Origin: Diplonema papillatum | Lineage: Eukaryota; Euglenozoa; Diplonemea; Diplonemida; Diplonemidae | Reading direction: 5' to 3' | NCBI GenBank assembly: GCA_030068145.1 | Contig: JAPJBO010000573.1 | Coordinates: 84,819 to 148,818 of the forward strand | Length of the DNA: 64,000 bases | Shown: positions 18,312 through 30,496 of the stretch, piece by piece | How the letters are laid out: each line of letters starts with the position of its first letter | Position numbering within the stretch: the stretch's first letter is position 1 | The notes under the pieces: model-generated | Databases searched by the model: none | Seen by the model: the letters and a program-made list of their open reading frames with translations, nothing else | Told to the model about the DNA's origin: nothing | Program-made: the position numbers and the translations under genes

Positions 18312-20865
18312 CTGTCATGTGATGTTGTGCTTTCGAGGGTTACCCTCTTGTTTTAGAGTTAAAGTTCGCTTGAGATTCCGGGATTTTAGGGTCTCCGGGT
18401 GGCCGTTGTTCAATGGGTTCTCTTGGAGCAAGAAACGGATATATGAGTGCGGGTTGTTTCTTTACTTCACACCTTCGAAGAGCGTGTTCATGGTTTCACG
18501 GTGCCAATGTGACATTGGGCTGGCTAGGACTCGCACTCGCACTCACCAACGAGACGCTGTGTGTCAAAGTCGCCAACTGAAAAATATCCTGGTCCGCACT
18601 GCTTACATGCCCTGTTCCAGCCAGACGACAAACCGATATCCGGAACGTGGCGCAAGCTGCTTGATAACTGCACAGGTGCTGGCTACTTGCCAGCAGGGGC
18701 CGCGAGGGATGCTGCATCTCTCTTTTCTCTCTTCCAACCCTGCCGACCTCGCTTTCTTCCTGAGATGATCGCTCCGGCTTGAGCACTCGGGACGATAACA
18801 CGGGAAGAGACGGAGTTTGAAGGGAGGAGTGAGGCTGGAGCGAGGGAGAGCTGCGCTGCGAGTTGTCGCAGGACCCCTCGCCCGCTAAATTGCCCCTCTC
18901 TCTCAGTCCCTCACCTCGCTGATTTGTTTTTTTTTTGTGTTTACGGCGATTATCGCGCAGTCAGTTGCCTGTGACTGCGTTCTTTTTTGATTGCTGTTAA
19001 ATAGTCAAAAGAGATTTTTTTTTTTTTTGTATATGCACCTGGTACCAGGGAAAGCCTGCTACACGGGAGCCAAGCTTCACGTGTTCGGCGGTACTGCAGA
19101 GCCACGGGCCTACGGGTCAAGTGGCTACCGATTTCCCAAACTAAAGCATCAAGGCTTGGCGCACCTTGGGGCTTGGCGCTTGCGCTGGACATAAGCTCGT
19201 CGAGACGTCAGCCACAGGGTTGAGCGGACGGGGTTGTGGCTCTGTGCTGCCTCCGACTCAAGCCTTGCAAGCTGTGGTTGACCGTCACGTTCCTGGACCC
19301 GGAGCGGCCTTTTTCTTTTCCTTCTTCTTCTTCTTCTTCTGTGTAAGCACCTGCTTTGTAGGAAATGCTTGAAGAGACTGCCAGTTGCGATAGCTCAAAG
19401 GAGCTGTAGCCCACACGAAACACAGGTAAAGCTGGGTTTAGTGGCGGGCGTAAGCGTTCAACAAAAAACGCCGTCGACACACCTTGTTCTGCCCGGTGGC
19501 GTAGCACATGAGGTACCGAATGAGGGGGAACAGGTAGTTGCAGTTCAGGACGAACGGCGTGGCGCTGAACGCGTCGAGCTGGCCGATGCGGTGCCACAGC
19601 GTTTCCCACGGAAGGTCCTCCTCCATGCGGAAGAGGTCGCCGCAGGGCTGCTCGACGCGCGAGACCAGCGGCGCCGGCGCGGCGCTGGTTGACAACGGCT
19701 CGGCTGCCGCGTGCAGCGGCTGGTCGGTCGACTGCGGCTTCGCCGTGTGCGGGGCGGCCTGCTCCGGGTCCGAGTGGTTCAGCGGCGCGCGCTGCTGCGG
19801 CGCGGTCTGCGCGGCGGGCGGCGCCGGCGGCGCGTCGCCGCCGCCGCCGGTGATCTCGCTGAGCCTCGTCATCACGTTGCCGACGATTTTGCTCGGGCAG
19901 TTGATGATACGGGCGCCCGGCGAGCCCGACCGGTTTGCAGCCTCCGGCAGCTCCTTCGGCAAGAACCCGTGGGCCAACGCCTGCTCGCAGGTCAGCTGCG
20001 TCTTCTCCGCGAGGAGGCACATCTTGATGAACCCGCGCAGCGACTCTGGCAGGTCGCCCGAGATCTCCGGGAAGTCGCCGGTCTCGTACGCGTTGCCGAT
20101 GACGAACACGTACTGCTGCTGCTGCAGCCGGCGCTCCGCCCACGGCGGCCGGTTCGTCGACATCTCGAGCACCGTGCAGCCCACCGACCACAGGTCCGAC
20201 AGCTTCGTGGTTCGGTTCTCCGCCATTTGCCCAGGGGACATGTAGGGGTACGTGCCGACGGCGCTGTTCCCCGGAACGCACGCGCCGCCGAGGACGGTGT
20301 GCCGGCGTGACAAGCCAAAGTCGGTGATTTTCGCGCCGCCGGTAGTGGTGACAAGGATGTTGCTCGGCTTGAGGTCCATGTGGATGATGTCGTTGGAGTG
20401 CAGGTACGCGAGGCCTTCGAGGATCTCCCGCGCGAAGTTCGCGACGGCGGACGGCGGCAGGGGGCCGAACAGCTGCAACAGGTCCGAAATGGAGCCTCCG
20501 GACACGTACTCCATGACAATGTCGGCATGCTGGGTCCCACTGTCCGACGAAACCGCGAAATCATGGACCTTGACAATGTTCTTGTGGTCGAGCCTCCGAA
20601 GAAGCTCGTACTCCTGCCTCGCCTTCCCAACGTCGACCTTCCAGTCCGTGCCGCTCGTCGTCACCCTTTTGACCGCCAGCTGCTCACCCGTGTCCCCGAG
20701 GGCCAGCCAGACCGTTCCGAACGCGCCCTTCCCCAGCAGCTCGTTTGTCACCCGGATCTCTTTGAACATCTTCCCCAGCGCGCCCCTGGAGGCGTTTCGC
20801 TGCTGCGTTTCGTCGTCGGAGTCCATCTCGGCCGCCATTGGGCTGTCCTTCGGGACCCGGACCAT
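17874..20865 (-). CDS. Ser/Thr kinase with C-terminal SH2 domain (SHK-like), two exons
   Basis: Exon 20865-19483 encodes an N-terminal MAPKKK/STE-type kinase. Exon 18311-17874 encodes an SH2 domain. The junction is phase 0 (NK|ET). The predicted protein is about 606 residues. A kinase followed by SH2 is the architecture of Dictyostelium SHK kinases, and a Pro/Ala/Gln linker of about 130 residues separates the two parts here. The 1.17-kb intron carries family B, F and A repeats, with A only 18 bp from the donor. The ATG at 20865 is taken as the start because no upstream exon is visible. A likely role is a cytosolic kinase recruited to phosphotyrosine. Confidence 0.75.
18352..18490 (+). repeat. 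Dispersed repeat family B copy in kinase-SH2 intron
   Basis: It starts TTTTAGAGTTAAAGTTCGCT and follows the family to ATGAGTGCGGGTTGTTT. It sits about 40 bp from the SH2 exon acceptor. Confidence 0.7.
19041..19302 (+). repeat. Dispersed repeat family F, copy 1
   Basis: About 260 bp from GGTACCAGGGAAAGCCTGCT to ACCGTCACGTTCCTGGACCC, over 90% like 32577-32828 by eye. Both copies are flanked by family A sequence on both sides, so F appears inserted in, or carried with, family A. Confidence 0.75.
19343..19464 (-). repeat. SINE-like repeat family A in kinase-SH2 intron
   Basis: A reverse copy, from TGTAAGCACCTGCTTTGTAGG to GGCGGGCGTAAGCGTTCAAC on the plus strand. Its start lies 18 bp inside the intron from the kinase exon donor. 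Confidence 0.7.
19483..20865 (-). CDS. Kinase exon of the SHK-like gene
   Basis: The glycine loop GKGAFGTVW is at residues 45-53, the catalytic Lys66 is in LAVKR, and Glu87 is the likely helix-C partner. HMDLKPSN is at 162-169 (Met replaces the Arg of HRD), DFG at 182-184, YMSPG at the APE position (208-212) and Asp224 in SDLWSVGC. Catalytic Lys, Asp and Asn are all present, so activity is plausible. The loss of HRD-Arg suggests regulation that does not need activation-loop phosphorylation. The domain ends near residue 305, then a low-complexity linker runs to a Trp-rich segment (DLPWETLWHRIGQLDAF) before donor aag|gtgtgt. Confidence 0.85.
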
Positions 20866-23725
20866 CGGATTCGTGTAGCCCGCGGTTTGAAAGCGGACTT
20901 CACGTCTCCTTTATTTTCTGTATTTCTGGCGCTTTGAGAGAGCACGACGAGATCTCTTTCTAGAAGAAAGAAAGAGACCCGCTTCCTGGCGTGGGTGTGT
21001 GTGTGTGTGTGTTTAAGGCCCATGGCTTTAAGTGGGTAAAGGCTGCATCGAAGCATAACCCCGGCTTTTCACAGTTCCGACACGCTGCTTTGGGTCCTGT
21101 GACTCTTGTGGGACAGAATCCTTCGGGGACCCGGACGTATAGAGCGTGGGAACTTGTCAGCTTCTCCATCCGGCACTCAGCTCAAGACTTCTGATTCATC
21201 TTGCGGTGTTAGCTACACGGGGGTTTCGGCCGCGTGCAACAGCTGAGTGTCTTTGCACTGGCCCGAGGACGTAGCAAGCTGTCTCCGTGCAATGCATTCG
21301 ACCTGACTAGCTGTTCCAAAACTCCTGGTGCAAGCACCTGTCACAGTCGGCAGGGTCACAATTTTGAGTCCTGTTCTCGCTCGCATGGGGAAGTGGCGCG
21401 AATCACTTGTCGTCAAGCATTACGCAACACTGACGACTGCTGTATGGTGGCTATTCTGACGACAAACTTGAAGGACCGAAGCACGATGCGGTGTAGCGCA
21501 CCATTCGAAGCGGGCAGGTCGCGTGGCATTTGCAAGCGAAATGGTGGAAAAGAACGTAGCCGGCACTGAACATAGATTGAACAAGCGGAACCATGGGTGT
21601 AAATAAGTTAGCATTTCTTTGGATGGAACAAAAGAAAACAGAGGAGAACACACTCTCTTGCATCGGGCCACACCGCTAGCTACACAGCTAGCGATAGGTT
21701 TTCTCAGGGGATAAGCTTCTATATCCACATTTGGGCCGTCGGTCAGAATTTGGAAAGGCCGCCGGAAAAAAAAAAAAAAAAAAAATGGCACTACCCAGGT
21801 GTGGCCCTAAAGCGTGAATGTAAATAGAGATTTTGTCCAAACACATTTTTTTGCACTTTTTTTGCACCAGGCTACAGCCAGGCCTTACGTTCAGCATGCT
21901 AAACGTACTGATTTCAGCACGTTAATTATTTTAACATGCTGAGTCAGTACGTTATCAGCACGCATCTTGTGTCCGAGATGCCACCCGAAGGCCACCCAAG
22001 CAGGCCTATGCAGGTCTTTCGAAGAACTGGGCGAATACAACAACGCATCGGCGGGTTTGGGGCAACTCCTGATTGCACTGTGGCAGGTGGTGGAGGGAGC
22101 AAGCTGGCTTGGATGTCTGCTCATGACAGATACACCCGTTTCTTCGGGCTTACAGGAGCCGGGAATTAGGGTGTATCATACCGTTTTTTTCCGGCTCGCT
22201 ACGCGAGCCAAAGAATCAAGTGTTTGCATTAGAACACTGGGGGATGATAAATACTCCATTAATTCGACGACTCTGAAGGTCTTATATTGGCAAGCGTTGA
22301 CGCAACACCATTCGAGTTCTTGTTGGGTGCCTGACAGTGTGCAATCAAGTTGTCGAGTTTGGTTCGCCTTCTTGATTCTTTTTGCTCGTTAGTACACAGA
22401 AGTCTTGAGGGCAGAACACGGCCAGTCAAAACAAGCCCAAGGACGAAGTTCTGGGTGTAGCTACGAACCAATACGGGTGCAAACAACAGGCGGAAAAAAG
22501 TGCAAAAAAACGTAAATAGGATCTTGGATTTTGCCCAAAACGAGCGTAAATAGGGCCACACGTGGCACTACCGTGACTGCATCGTCCCCCAGGCGCCGGC
22601 AGCGGTGGCCAATGTGCAATTGGAGGGGCAACCACTGCACCAGCAAAGGCTACAGAAGGAGTGCACGCAGGGGGAATCCCACTTCCCAGCACCAGTAGAA
22701 GTGGCCAGTTTGGATGCAAGTTGGACGGGCACGGGGGAAAGAACAACAGCTCTGCATGACACATCACGTGCGACACCGGCAGGCGAGCCAACTCAGTGCA
22801 AAAATTGCAGAAAAACAGTGAAAACGCAAAAACTTTAACTCTAAAAAAGCCGTTATCGGTCCAAATTTGGAAAATGGGCCGGAGACCAAGCTAATGCCCT
22901 GGGTTTTCTGGGCAAAAAAAAAAAAAGGGCCTCTGGCCGACATAGTGTGCCCTAGTGAGGAGCCGACAAACGGAATTGGTAACTTCAGACGCTATGTGAG
23001 CAGGAGAAGACGTAGATCGGCCGGTAGCCGGATCAGATCAGTGGGCTGGGTGGTCTAGTCACAATCCCGGATAACCGTTTCTAAAAAGCGGCCTCCTGGA
23101 CAGGAGGCAGGGGATGTGGCGCCTTATTCTGCACTGAAGGAACACCGGTACAGACGGGACATCCGGAGTCCAGCGGAATTGTCACTTCCCCTAATGCCAA
23201 CCAGCGGCTGCGTTGGAAACCAAGAGCAACAGCGCGGAGGCAGGGAATGCGCCTTGCGGAAGGTGATGCACTCCTCAACAAGGTCCGCAAGTCTTCGTAT
23301 CTGCTGATGCTGTTACTATTTTGCGGAGGAGTGGTGAGGCATAGGACGCATGCGTCAATTTTATCGGCAGCGCACTTTACGACGACGAGAGGCGACGCTT
23401 TCCTCGCGCTGACGGCGCTCGCGCCGACTTTCGATGACTCTTTTAAAGGTACCTGACATCCTCCCCAAGTTGGTTAATAAGAAAGGTGTCATCAGCCAGG
23501 AGCCCTCGGCTGGGTGCGGGCTTGGCAGAGCTCGTTGTAACAAGCAACCCACGGCTCCGAAGATGGTTTCCGGGGAAAGTCAGCGGGAAAGAAAACTTTT
23601 GTTTCGTGCCGGAATGACCTAGAATTCGCACTAAAAGTTTTGCCCACAGTTTTTTTCCAGGGGATTTCGACCGTTTCACCTAAGCCCTGCCCAGAGATCT
23701 TCGGCGGAGTCTCGGCGTGGCCGCG
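20866..23725. other. Intergenic, no gene recognised
   Basis: It holds a GTGTGT run (20993-21012), a poly(A) run (21767-21785), a strong hairpin (21902-21953) and a reverse family B core at about 22836-22850. No domain is recognised. Confidence 0.4.
21902..21953. other. Near-perfect 52-bp inverted repeat (hairpin)
   Basis: AACGTACTGA pairs with TCAGTACGTT, and TCAGCACGTTAA pairs with TTAACATGCTGA (one mismatch). The loop is TTATT and a small bulge lies in the stem. It could be a tiny palindromic element, a MITE core or a structured RNA. Confidence 0.7.
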
Positions 23726-23899
23726 ATGGACGAGCGGGAATGGGAGCGAATGGCCTGCTCCGTCTCCGACGGCAGAGTCCGAGTGTACACTGCGACGACC
23801 ACCGCCCTGGTGGACAAGCTGCACCTCGGAACGTCGCAAGCTAAAAGTCGTGCCACGTATTGTAAAGGATTGTGGAGGCTAAAAAGACGTGGGTAGCCT
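23726..23899 (+). CDS. Possible small open frame
   Basis: ATG at 23726 opens 57 codons starting MDEREWERMACSVSDG to a stop at about 23897. An AG acceptor-like site lies about 30 bp upstream. The composition is protein-like but there is no domain. It may be a first exon. Confidence 0.2.
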
Positions 23900-24593
23900 G
23901 TTTTGGCGGCGTATCAGAATTCCAGACCTGAAAAAGATAAAGGCAAGTGGGAAATCGATCAACGGGCACACCAACGATACTCTGGGCCAACAGCAGTATG
24001 CTCTCAAATGAGTCATGAGAGGGGGGTCAGATTTTCTTCTTTTTTGTGTAGTTTGCCCATTTTTCCTCCATGCTTGCTGTTGTCAGACTCGCCCACCCGA
24101 AAGCAGTTGATTTCTTTTCGGCGGGTTCTCTCTGGCGGTTCGTGAAACCTGCGCGAGATCTCTTTTCTCTTTCTTCCTTTTTCGCGCTTTAGGACAGACA
24201 CACACTGCCTGTTCGCAACGCGTTCTGGGGACAGCACCTGTGATGTGCAGGAAGCCCTCGTGGATAATCACTTTTTACCCAACGTGAGTTTGCAGTCCAC
24301 CGAGCCGCAGGTTTCGTTGAACGCAGTGCCTGATCGTTTTTTAGCGCTATTTGTGGATTAGAAGGTCGGTCTTTTAAAGTCTCCGGTTGACCGTAGAGGC
24401 TTGAGTATGGAGGGGGGTTGAGAAAAGTAAGAGGGTGCAGCTCGTTTCGGGTGTTGCGTCACTCCGTTGTGAAGTCCCCTAACGCGTTTAGAGGGTGTTT
24501 GGGATTGGGTAGGGTGTGGTCGTTCTGCTACGGCGTGAAAAGCCAGGAAGTTTCGACGCTAATCTTCGACTCTTGAATATGTTCACCGGGTTG

Positions 24594-24690
24594 TGTTTTT
24601 TTACGTGAAGCTGGATTCAGGACGCAAGTGAAAACGCCACGGTTTGCGGCGAGCTTTTCATTTCCTCCAACATTTCATGTTTGGTAATAA
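24594..24690 (+). repeat. Dispersed repeat family D, partial copy
   Basis: From TTACGTGAAGCTGGATTCAG to CTCCAACATTTCATGTTTGG it matches the 3' half of the 4065-4262 copy. Confidence 0.65.
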
Positions 24691-24731
24691 ATTTAGAACA
24701 GGCAGAACAGGGGCCGACGGAGTCTGATGAC

Positions 24732-24932
24732 TTGACACACAGATCGACAGGTTTGACTGAAGACGACCGAAAGTGTCTGATACGACTCAGACTCAACACT
24801 CGGCAGAAAAGTCGCTGCGTCATTTGTCTCGTAACGAGGCCAAAGAACGACTTCGATTGGGCTCGCAAACTCGTGTTCGGGGCTGTTCCATGGAAAGCGA
24901 CAGTTGTATTCAAAATCGTACAGTCTCGCCTG
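24732..24932 (-). CDS. Possible exon, unrecognised
   Basis: Acceptor gttcacag|CAGG and donor caa|gtcatc bound 67 open codons (phase 0 to 0) with aromatic-rich text such as LYDFEYNCRFPWNSPEHEF. The plus strand is also open here, so the strand call is weak. Confidence 0.3.
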
Positions 24933-25494
24933 CTGTGAACATAGTTCAGGAAGCTCATCATGTTTCACCAGAGACCTCGTCGAAAAGGGTCCTGACGATC
25001 TCGAATCGCAGCCAAACAGCATTGCCGTCCTTTTTCCGGCAAAACAGGGGTCTTTTAGGGTCCTTTTAGGGTTGGCGACACGTTTTGCGGGCGTTTTATG
25101 AATCCGCACCGGTGTGGATCAAACTTTCCTGGGGGTTCCGAATGTTTTTGGGCTCCCTGTGTAGAGCTTGCATATAAGTCGATCTTTGAGTGCGTGAGCC
25201 CCTCCGAAGAAAGGTCCATCACACTTGTGTAGAGCTTGCAGGCCGTTCTCGTGGCAGCTTTGTACTTTTAAGCGGAACCCCGTGCATGTTGTGAACCGGT
25301 CTTGTTAGCTTACACAAAACATGGCGGGGCAACCGCAAGGTTGTAAGTACAGAAATGAAAGATGGTGGGAAGCCCATTCGGCGAGAAAGGTCTGTGTCGT
25401 CTGCCACTCACTCCATTGAAGCCGAAGGGGCGGACGAGCTCTTTTGTAGCTGTGTTGCGGCCCACCCGCCGAAGGCTCCGGAATCAACTGGCGG

Positions 25495-28400
25495 CGCCTC
25501 AGATCCCCCCCGCCTGCCTTCGCCCGTCCACCGTCTTCAGATGGGCCGCTCGGTGTCGAGGAGGTGGGCCACGGCGACGTCGCACAGCAGCTATGACTAA
25601 AATCTGCCTGCTTTCGCCCTTCTACCGTCTTCAGATGGGCCACTCGGTGTCGAGCAGGCCACGGCGACGTGCACAGCAGCTGTGACACGACGGTGACGAC
25701 GCCTCAAATCCGCCTGCCTTCGGCCTTCCACCGTCCTCAGGTGAGCCACTCGGTGTGGAGCAGGCCACGGCGACGTCGCACAGCAGCTAAGCTACGACTA
25801 AAATCTGCCTGCTTTCGCCCTTCCACCGTCTTCAGATGGCCACTCAGTATTGAGTAGATGGGCCACGGCGACGTGCACAGCAGCTGCAACACGACGGTGA
25901 CGGCGCCTCAAATCCGCCTGCCTTCGCCCTTCCACCGTCTTCAGAGGAGCCACTCGGTGGGGCAGGCCACGGCGACGTCGCACAGCAGCTGCCTCAAATC
26001 CGCCTGCCGCGTCTTCAGATGGCCACTCAGTGTTGAGTAGGTTGGTCACGGCGACGTGCACAGCAGCTGGGACACGACGGTGGCGGCGCCTCAAATCCGC
26101 CTGCCTTTGCCTCCCACCGTCTTCAGATGGCCACTCAGTGTTGAGTAGGTTGGTCACGGCGACGTGCACGGCAGCTGCGACACGACGGTGGCGGCGCCTC
26201 AAATCCGCCTGCCTTCGGCCTCCCACCGTCTTCAGATGGCCACTCAGTGTTGAGTAGGTTGGTCACGGCGACGTGCACGGCAGCTGCGACACGACGGTGG
26301 CGGCGCCTCAAATCCGCCTGCCTTTGCCTCCCACCGTCTTCAGATGGCCACTCAGTGTTGAGTAGGTTGGTCACGGCGACGTGCACGGCAGCTGCGACAC
26401 GACGGTGACGGCGCCTCAAATCCGCCTGCCTTCGCCTCCCACCGTCTTCAGATGGCCACTCAGTGTTGAGTAGGTTGGTCACGGCGACGTGCACGGCAGC
26501 TGCGACACGACGGTGGCGGCGCCTCAAATCCGCCTGCCTTCGCCTCCCACCGTCTTCAGATGGCCACTCAGTGTTGAGTAGGTTGGTCACGGCGACGTGC
26601 ACGGCAGCTGCGACACGACGGTGGCGGCGCCTCAAATCCGCCTGCCTTCGGCCTCCCACCGTCTTCAGATGGCCACTCAGTGTTGAGTAGGTTGGTCACG
26701 GCGACGTGCACGGCAGCTGCGACACGACGGTGGCGGCGCCTCAAATCCGCCTGCCTTCGGCCTCCCACCGTCTTCAGATGGCCACTCAGTGTTGAGTAGG
26801 TTGGTCACGGCGACGTGCACGGCAGCTGCGACACGACGGTGGCGGCGCCTCAAATCCGCCTGCCTTCGGCCTCCCACCGTCTTCAGATGGCCACTCAGTG
26901 TTGAGTAGGTTGGTCACGGCGACGTGCACGGCAGCTGCGACACGACGGTGGCGGCGCCTCAAATCCGCCTGCCTTTGCCTCCCACCGTCTTCAGATGGCC
27001 ACTCAGTGTTGAGTAGGTTGGTCACGGCGACGTGCACGGCAGCTGCGACACGACGGTGACGGCGCCTCAAATCCGCCTGCCTTCGCCCTTCCACCGTCTT
27101 CAGAGGAGCCACTCGGTGGGGCAGGCCACGGCGACGTCGCACAGCAGCTGCCTCAAATCCGCCTGCCGCGTCTTCAGATGGCCACTCAGCATTGAGTAGG
27201 TTGGTCACGGCGACGTGCACAGCAGCTGGGACACGACGGTGGCGGCGCCTCAAATCCGCCTGCCTTCGCCTCCCACCGTCTTCAGATGGCCACTCAGTGT
27301 TGAGTAGGTTGGTCACGGCGACGTGCACAGCAGCTGGGACACGACGGTGGCGGCGCCTCAAATCCGCCTGCCTTCGCCTCCCACCGTCTTCAGATGGCCA
27401 CTCAGTGTTGAGTAGGTTGGTCACGGCGACGTGCACGGCAGCTGCGACACGACGGTGACGGCGCCTCAAATCCGCCTGCCTTCGCCCTTCCACCGTCTTC
27501 AGAGGAGCCACTCGGTGGGGCAGGCCACGGCGACGTCGCACAGCAGCTGCCTCAAATCCGCCTGCCGCGTCTTCAGATGGCCACTCAGCATTGAGTAGGT
27601 TGGTCACGGCGACGTGCACAGCAGCTGGGACACGACGGTGGCGGCGCCTCAAATCCGCCTGCCTTCGCCTCCCACCGTCTTCAGATGGCCACTCAGTGTT
27701 GAGTAGGTTGGTCACGGCGACGTGCACGGCAGCTGCGACACGACGGTGACGGCGCCTCAAATCCGCCTGCCTTCGGCCTCCCACCGTCTTCAGATGGCCA
27801 CTCAGTGTTGAGTAGGTTGGTCACGGCGACGTGCACGGCAGCTGCGACACGACGGTGGCGGCGCCTCAAATCCGTCTGCCTTTGCCCTCCCACCGTCTTC
27901 AGATGGGCCGCTCGGTGTCGAGGAGGTGGGCGACGGCGACGTCGCGCAGCAGCTGGGACACGACGGTGGCGGCGCCTCAAATCCGCCTGCCTTCGCCCTT
28001 CCACCGTCTTCAGAGGAGCCACTCGGTGGGGCAGGCCACGGCGACGTCGCACAGCAGCTGCCTCAAATCCGCCTGCCGCGTCTTCAGATGGCCACTCAGC
28101 ATTGAGTAGGTTGGTCACGGCGACGTGCACAGCAGCTGGGACACGACGGTGGCGGCGCCTCAAATCCGCCTGCCTTCGCCTCCCACCGTCTTCAGATGGC
28201 CACTCAGTGTTGAGTAGGTTGGTCACGGCGACGTGCACGGCAGCTGCGACACGACGGTGACGGCGCCTCAAATCCGCCTGCCTTCGGCCTCCCACCGTCT
28301 TCAGAGGAGCCACTCGGTGGGGCAGGCCACGGCGACGTGCACGGCAGCTGCGACACGACGGTGACGGCGCCTCAAATCCGCCTGCCTTCGGCCTCCCACC

Positions 28401-30258
28401 GTCTTCAGATGGCCACTCAGTGTTGAGTAGGTTGGTCACGGCGACGTGCACGGCAGCTGCGACACGACGGTGGCGGCGCCTCAAATCCGCCTGCCTTTGC
28501 CTCCCACCGTCTTCAGATGGCCACTCAGTGTTGAGTAGGTTGGTCACGGCGACGTGCACGGCAGCTGCGACACGACGGTGACGGCGCCTCAAATCCGCCT
28601 GCCTTCGCCCTTCCACCGTCTTCAGAGGAGCCACTCGGTGGGGCAGGCCACGGCGACGTCGCACAGCAGCTGCCTCAAATCCGCCTGCCGCGTCTTCAGA
28701 TGGCCACTCAGCATTGAGTAGGTTGGTCACGGCGACGTGCACAGCAGCTGGGACACGACGGTGGCGGCGCCTCAAATCCGCCTGCCTTCGCCTCCCACCG
28801 TCTTCAGATGGCCACTCAGTGTTGAGTAGGTTGGTCACGGCGACGTGCACGGCAGCTGCGACACGACGGTGACGGCGCCTCAAATCCGCCTGCCTTCGGC
28901 CTCCCACCGTCTTCAGATGGCCACTCAGTGTTGAGTAGGTTGGTCACGGCGACGTGCACGGCAGCTGCGACACGACGGTGGCGGCGCCTCAAATCCGCCT
29001 GCCTTCGGCCTCCCACCGTCTTCAGATGGCCACTCAGTGTTGAGTAGGTTGGTCACGGCGACGTGCACGGCAGCTGCGACACGACGGTGGCGGCGCCTCA
29101 AATCCGCCTGCCTTCGCCTCCCACCGTCTTCAGATGGCCACTCAGTGTTGAGTAGGTTGGTCACGGCGACGTGCACGGCAGCTGCGACACGACGGTGACG
29201 GCGCCTCAAATCCGCCTGCCTTCGGCCTCCCACCGTCTTCAGATGGCCACTCAGTGTTGAGTAGGTTGGTCACGGCGACGTGCACGGCAGCTGCGACACG
29301 ACGGTGGCGGCGCCTCAAATCCGCCTGCCTTCGGCCTCCCACCGTCTTCAGATGGCCACTCAGTGTTGAGTAGGTTGGTCACGGCGACGTGCACGGCAGC
29401 TGCGACACGACGGTGGCGGCGCCTCAAATCCGCCTGCCTTCGGCCTCCCACCGTCTTCAGATGGCCACTCAGTGTTGAGTAGGTTGGTCACGGCGACGTG
29501 CACGGCAGCTGCGACACGACGGTGACGGCGCCTCAAATCCGCCTGCCTTCGGCCTCCCACCGTCTTCAGATGGCCACTCAGTGTTGAGTAGGTTGGTCAC
29601 GGCGACGTGCACGGCAGCTGCGACACGACGGTGGCGGCGCCTCAAATCCGTCTGCCTTTGCCCTCCCACCGTCTTCAGATGGGCCGCTCGGTGTCGAGGA
29701 GGTGGGCGACGGCGACGTCGCGCAGCAGCTGGGACACGACGGTGGCGGCGCCTCAAATCCGCCTGCCTTCGCCCTTCCACCGTCTTCAGAGGAGCCACTC
29801 GGTGGGGCAGGCCACGGCGACGTCGCACAGCAGCTGCCTCAAATCCGCCTGCCGCGTCTTCAGATGGCCACTCAGCATTGAGTAGGTTGGTCACGGCGAC
29901 GTGCACAGCAGCTGGGACACGACGGTGGCGGCGCCTCAAATCCGCCTGCCTTCGCCTCCCACCGTCTTCAGATGGCCACTCAGTGTTGAGTAGGTTGGTC
30001 ACGGCGACGTGCACGGCAGCTGCGACACGACGGTGGCGGCGCCTCAAATCCGCCTGCCTTTGCCTCCCACCGTCTTCAGATGGCCACTCAGTGTTGAGTA
30101 GGTTGGTCACGGCGACGTGCACGGCAGCTGCGACACGACGGTGGCGGCGCCTCAAATCCGTCTGCCTTTGCCCTCCCACCGTCTTCAGATGGGCCGCTCG
30201 GTGTCGAGGAGGTGGGCGACGGCGACGTCGCGCAGCAGCTGGGACACGACGGTGGCGG
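25495..30258. repeat. Minisatellite, 109-bp unit, about 45 copies with higher-order structure
   Basis: The unit begins ATGGCCACTCAGTGTTGAGT and ends CCCACCGTCTTCAG. ATG-to-ATG spacing is 109 at 26568, 26677 and 26786, and some units are 108. A 75-bp short variant (GAGGAGCCACTCGGTGGGGC...) recurs near 25935, 27107, 27502, 28013, 28623 and 29790, always followed by a CAGCATTGAGT variant, which shows amplification of multi-unit blocks. The right end grades without a break into coding sequence of the gene at 30.2-31.1 kb. Long minus-strand frames (up to ~400 codons) are by-products of 108-bp units. Confidence 0.95.
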
Positions 30259-30496
30259 CGGTGCCCCTCGGGATCGGCACCGCCAGCGCGCGGCCTCGCG
30301 GCTTCGCGGGTTTGCCGGCGGCGTCCCGGCTGCCGAGCGCTTCGCCCGGCGCCGGTTCGCCTCCGCAGCACCGGAGGGGGAGGGGGCGCGGCACGCTCGA
30401 CGTGCGCAGGTCGTCTCTGATGCCGACGAGCGCTTGCGCGAACTGCGCAATCAGCCGACTGCTGGCCGCCATAGCAGCTCGCAGCGTCTTCGGCAG
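30185..30496 (-). CDS. Terminal exon, source of the minisatellite unit
   Basis: 312 bases (104 codons), acceptor acaacag. The last ~23 codons (TAATVVSQLLRDVAVAHLL then DTERPI stop) align base for base with every minisatellite unit, for example VHVAVTNLLNTEWP in the amplified form. The single base that differs removes the stop in the array. Confidence 0.55.
   Translation of the reverse strand: MPKTLRAAMAASSRLIAQFAQALVGIRDDLRTSSVPRPLPLRCCGGEPAPGEALGSRDAAGKPAKPRGRALAVPIPRGTAATVVSQLLRDVAVAHLLDTERPI

Noticed and set aside
19992-20630. Ser/Arg-rich frame overlapping the kinase exon
   Set aside because: A shadow of the kinase frame, which has every catalytic motif.
25495-30258. CRISPR-like array
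   Set aside because: Units are contiguous without unique spacers, the unit is 109 bp and the genome is eukaryotic. The 16-bp and 21-bp arrays fail for the same reason.
25798-30371. Long Arg-rich minus-strand frames of up to ~400 codons in the minisatellite
   Set aside because: They arise because some units are 108 bp. They break at each 109-bp unit, and neighbouring copies use different frames.
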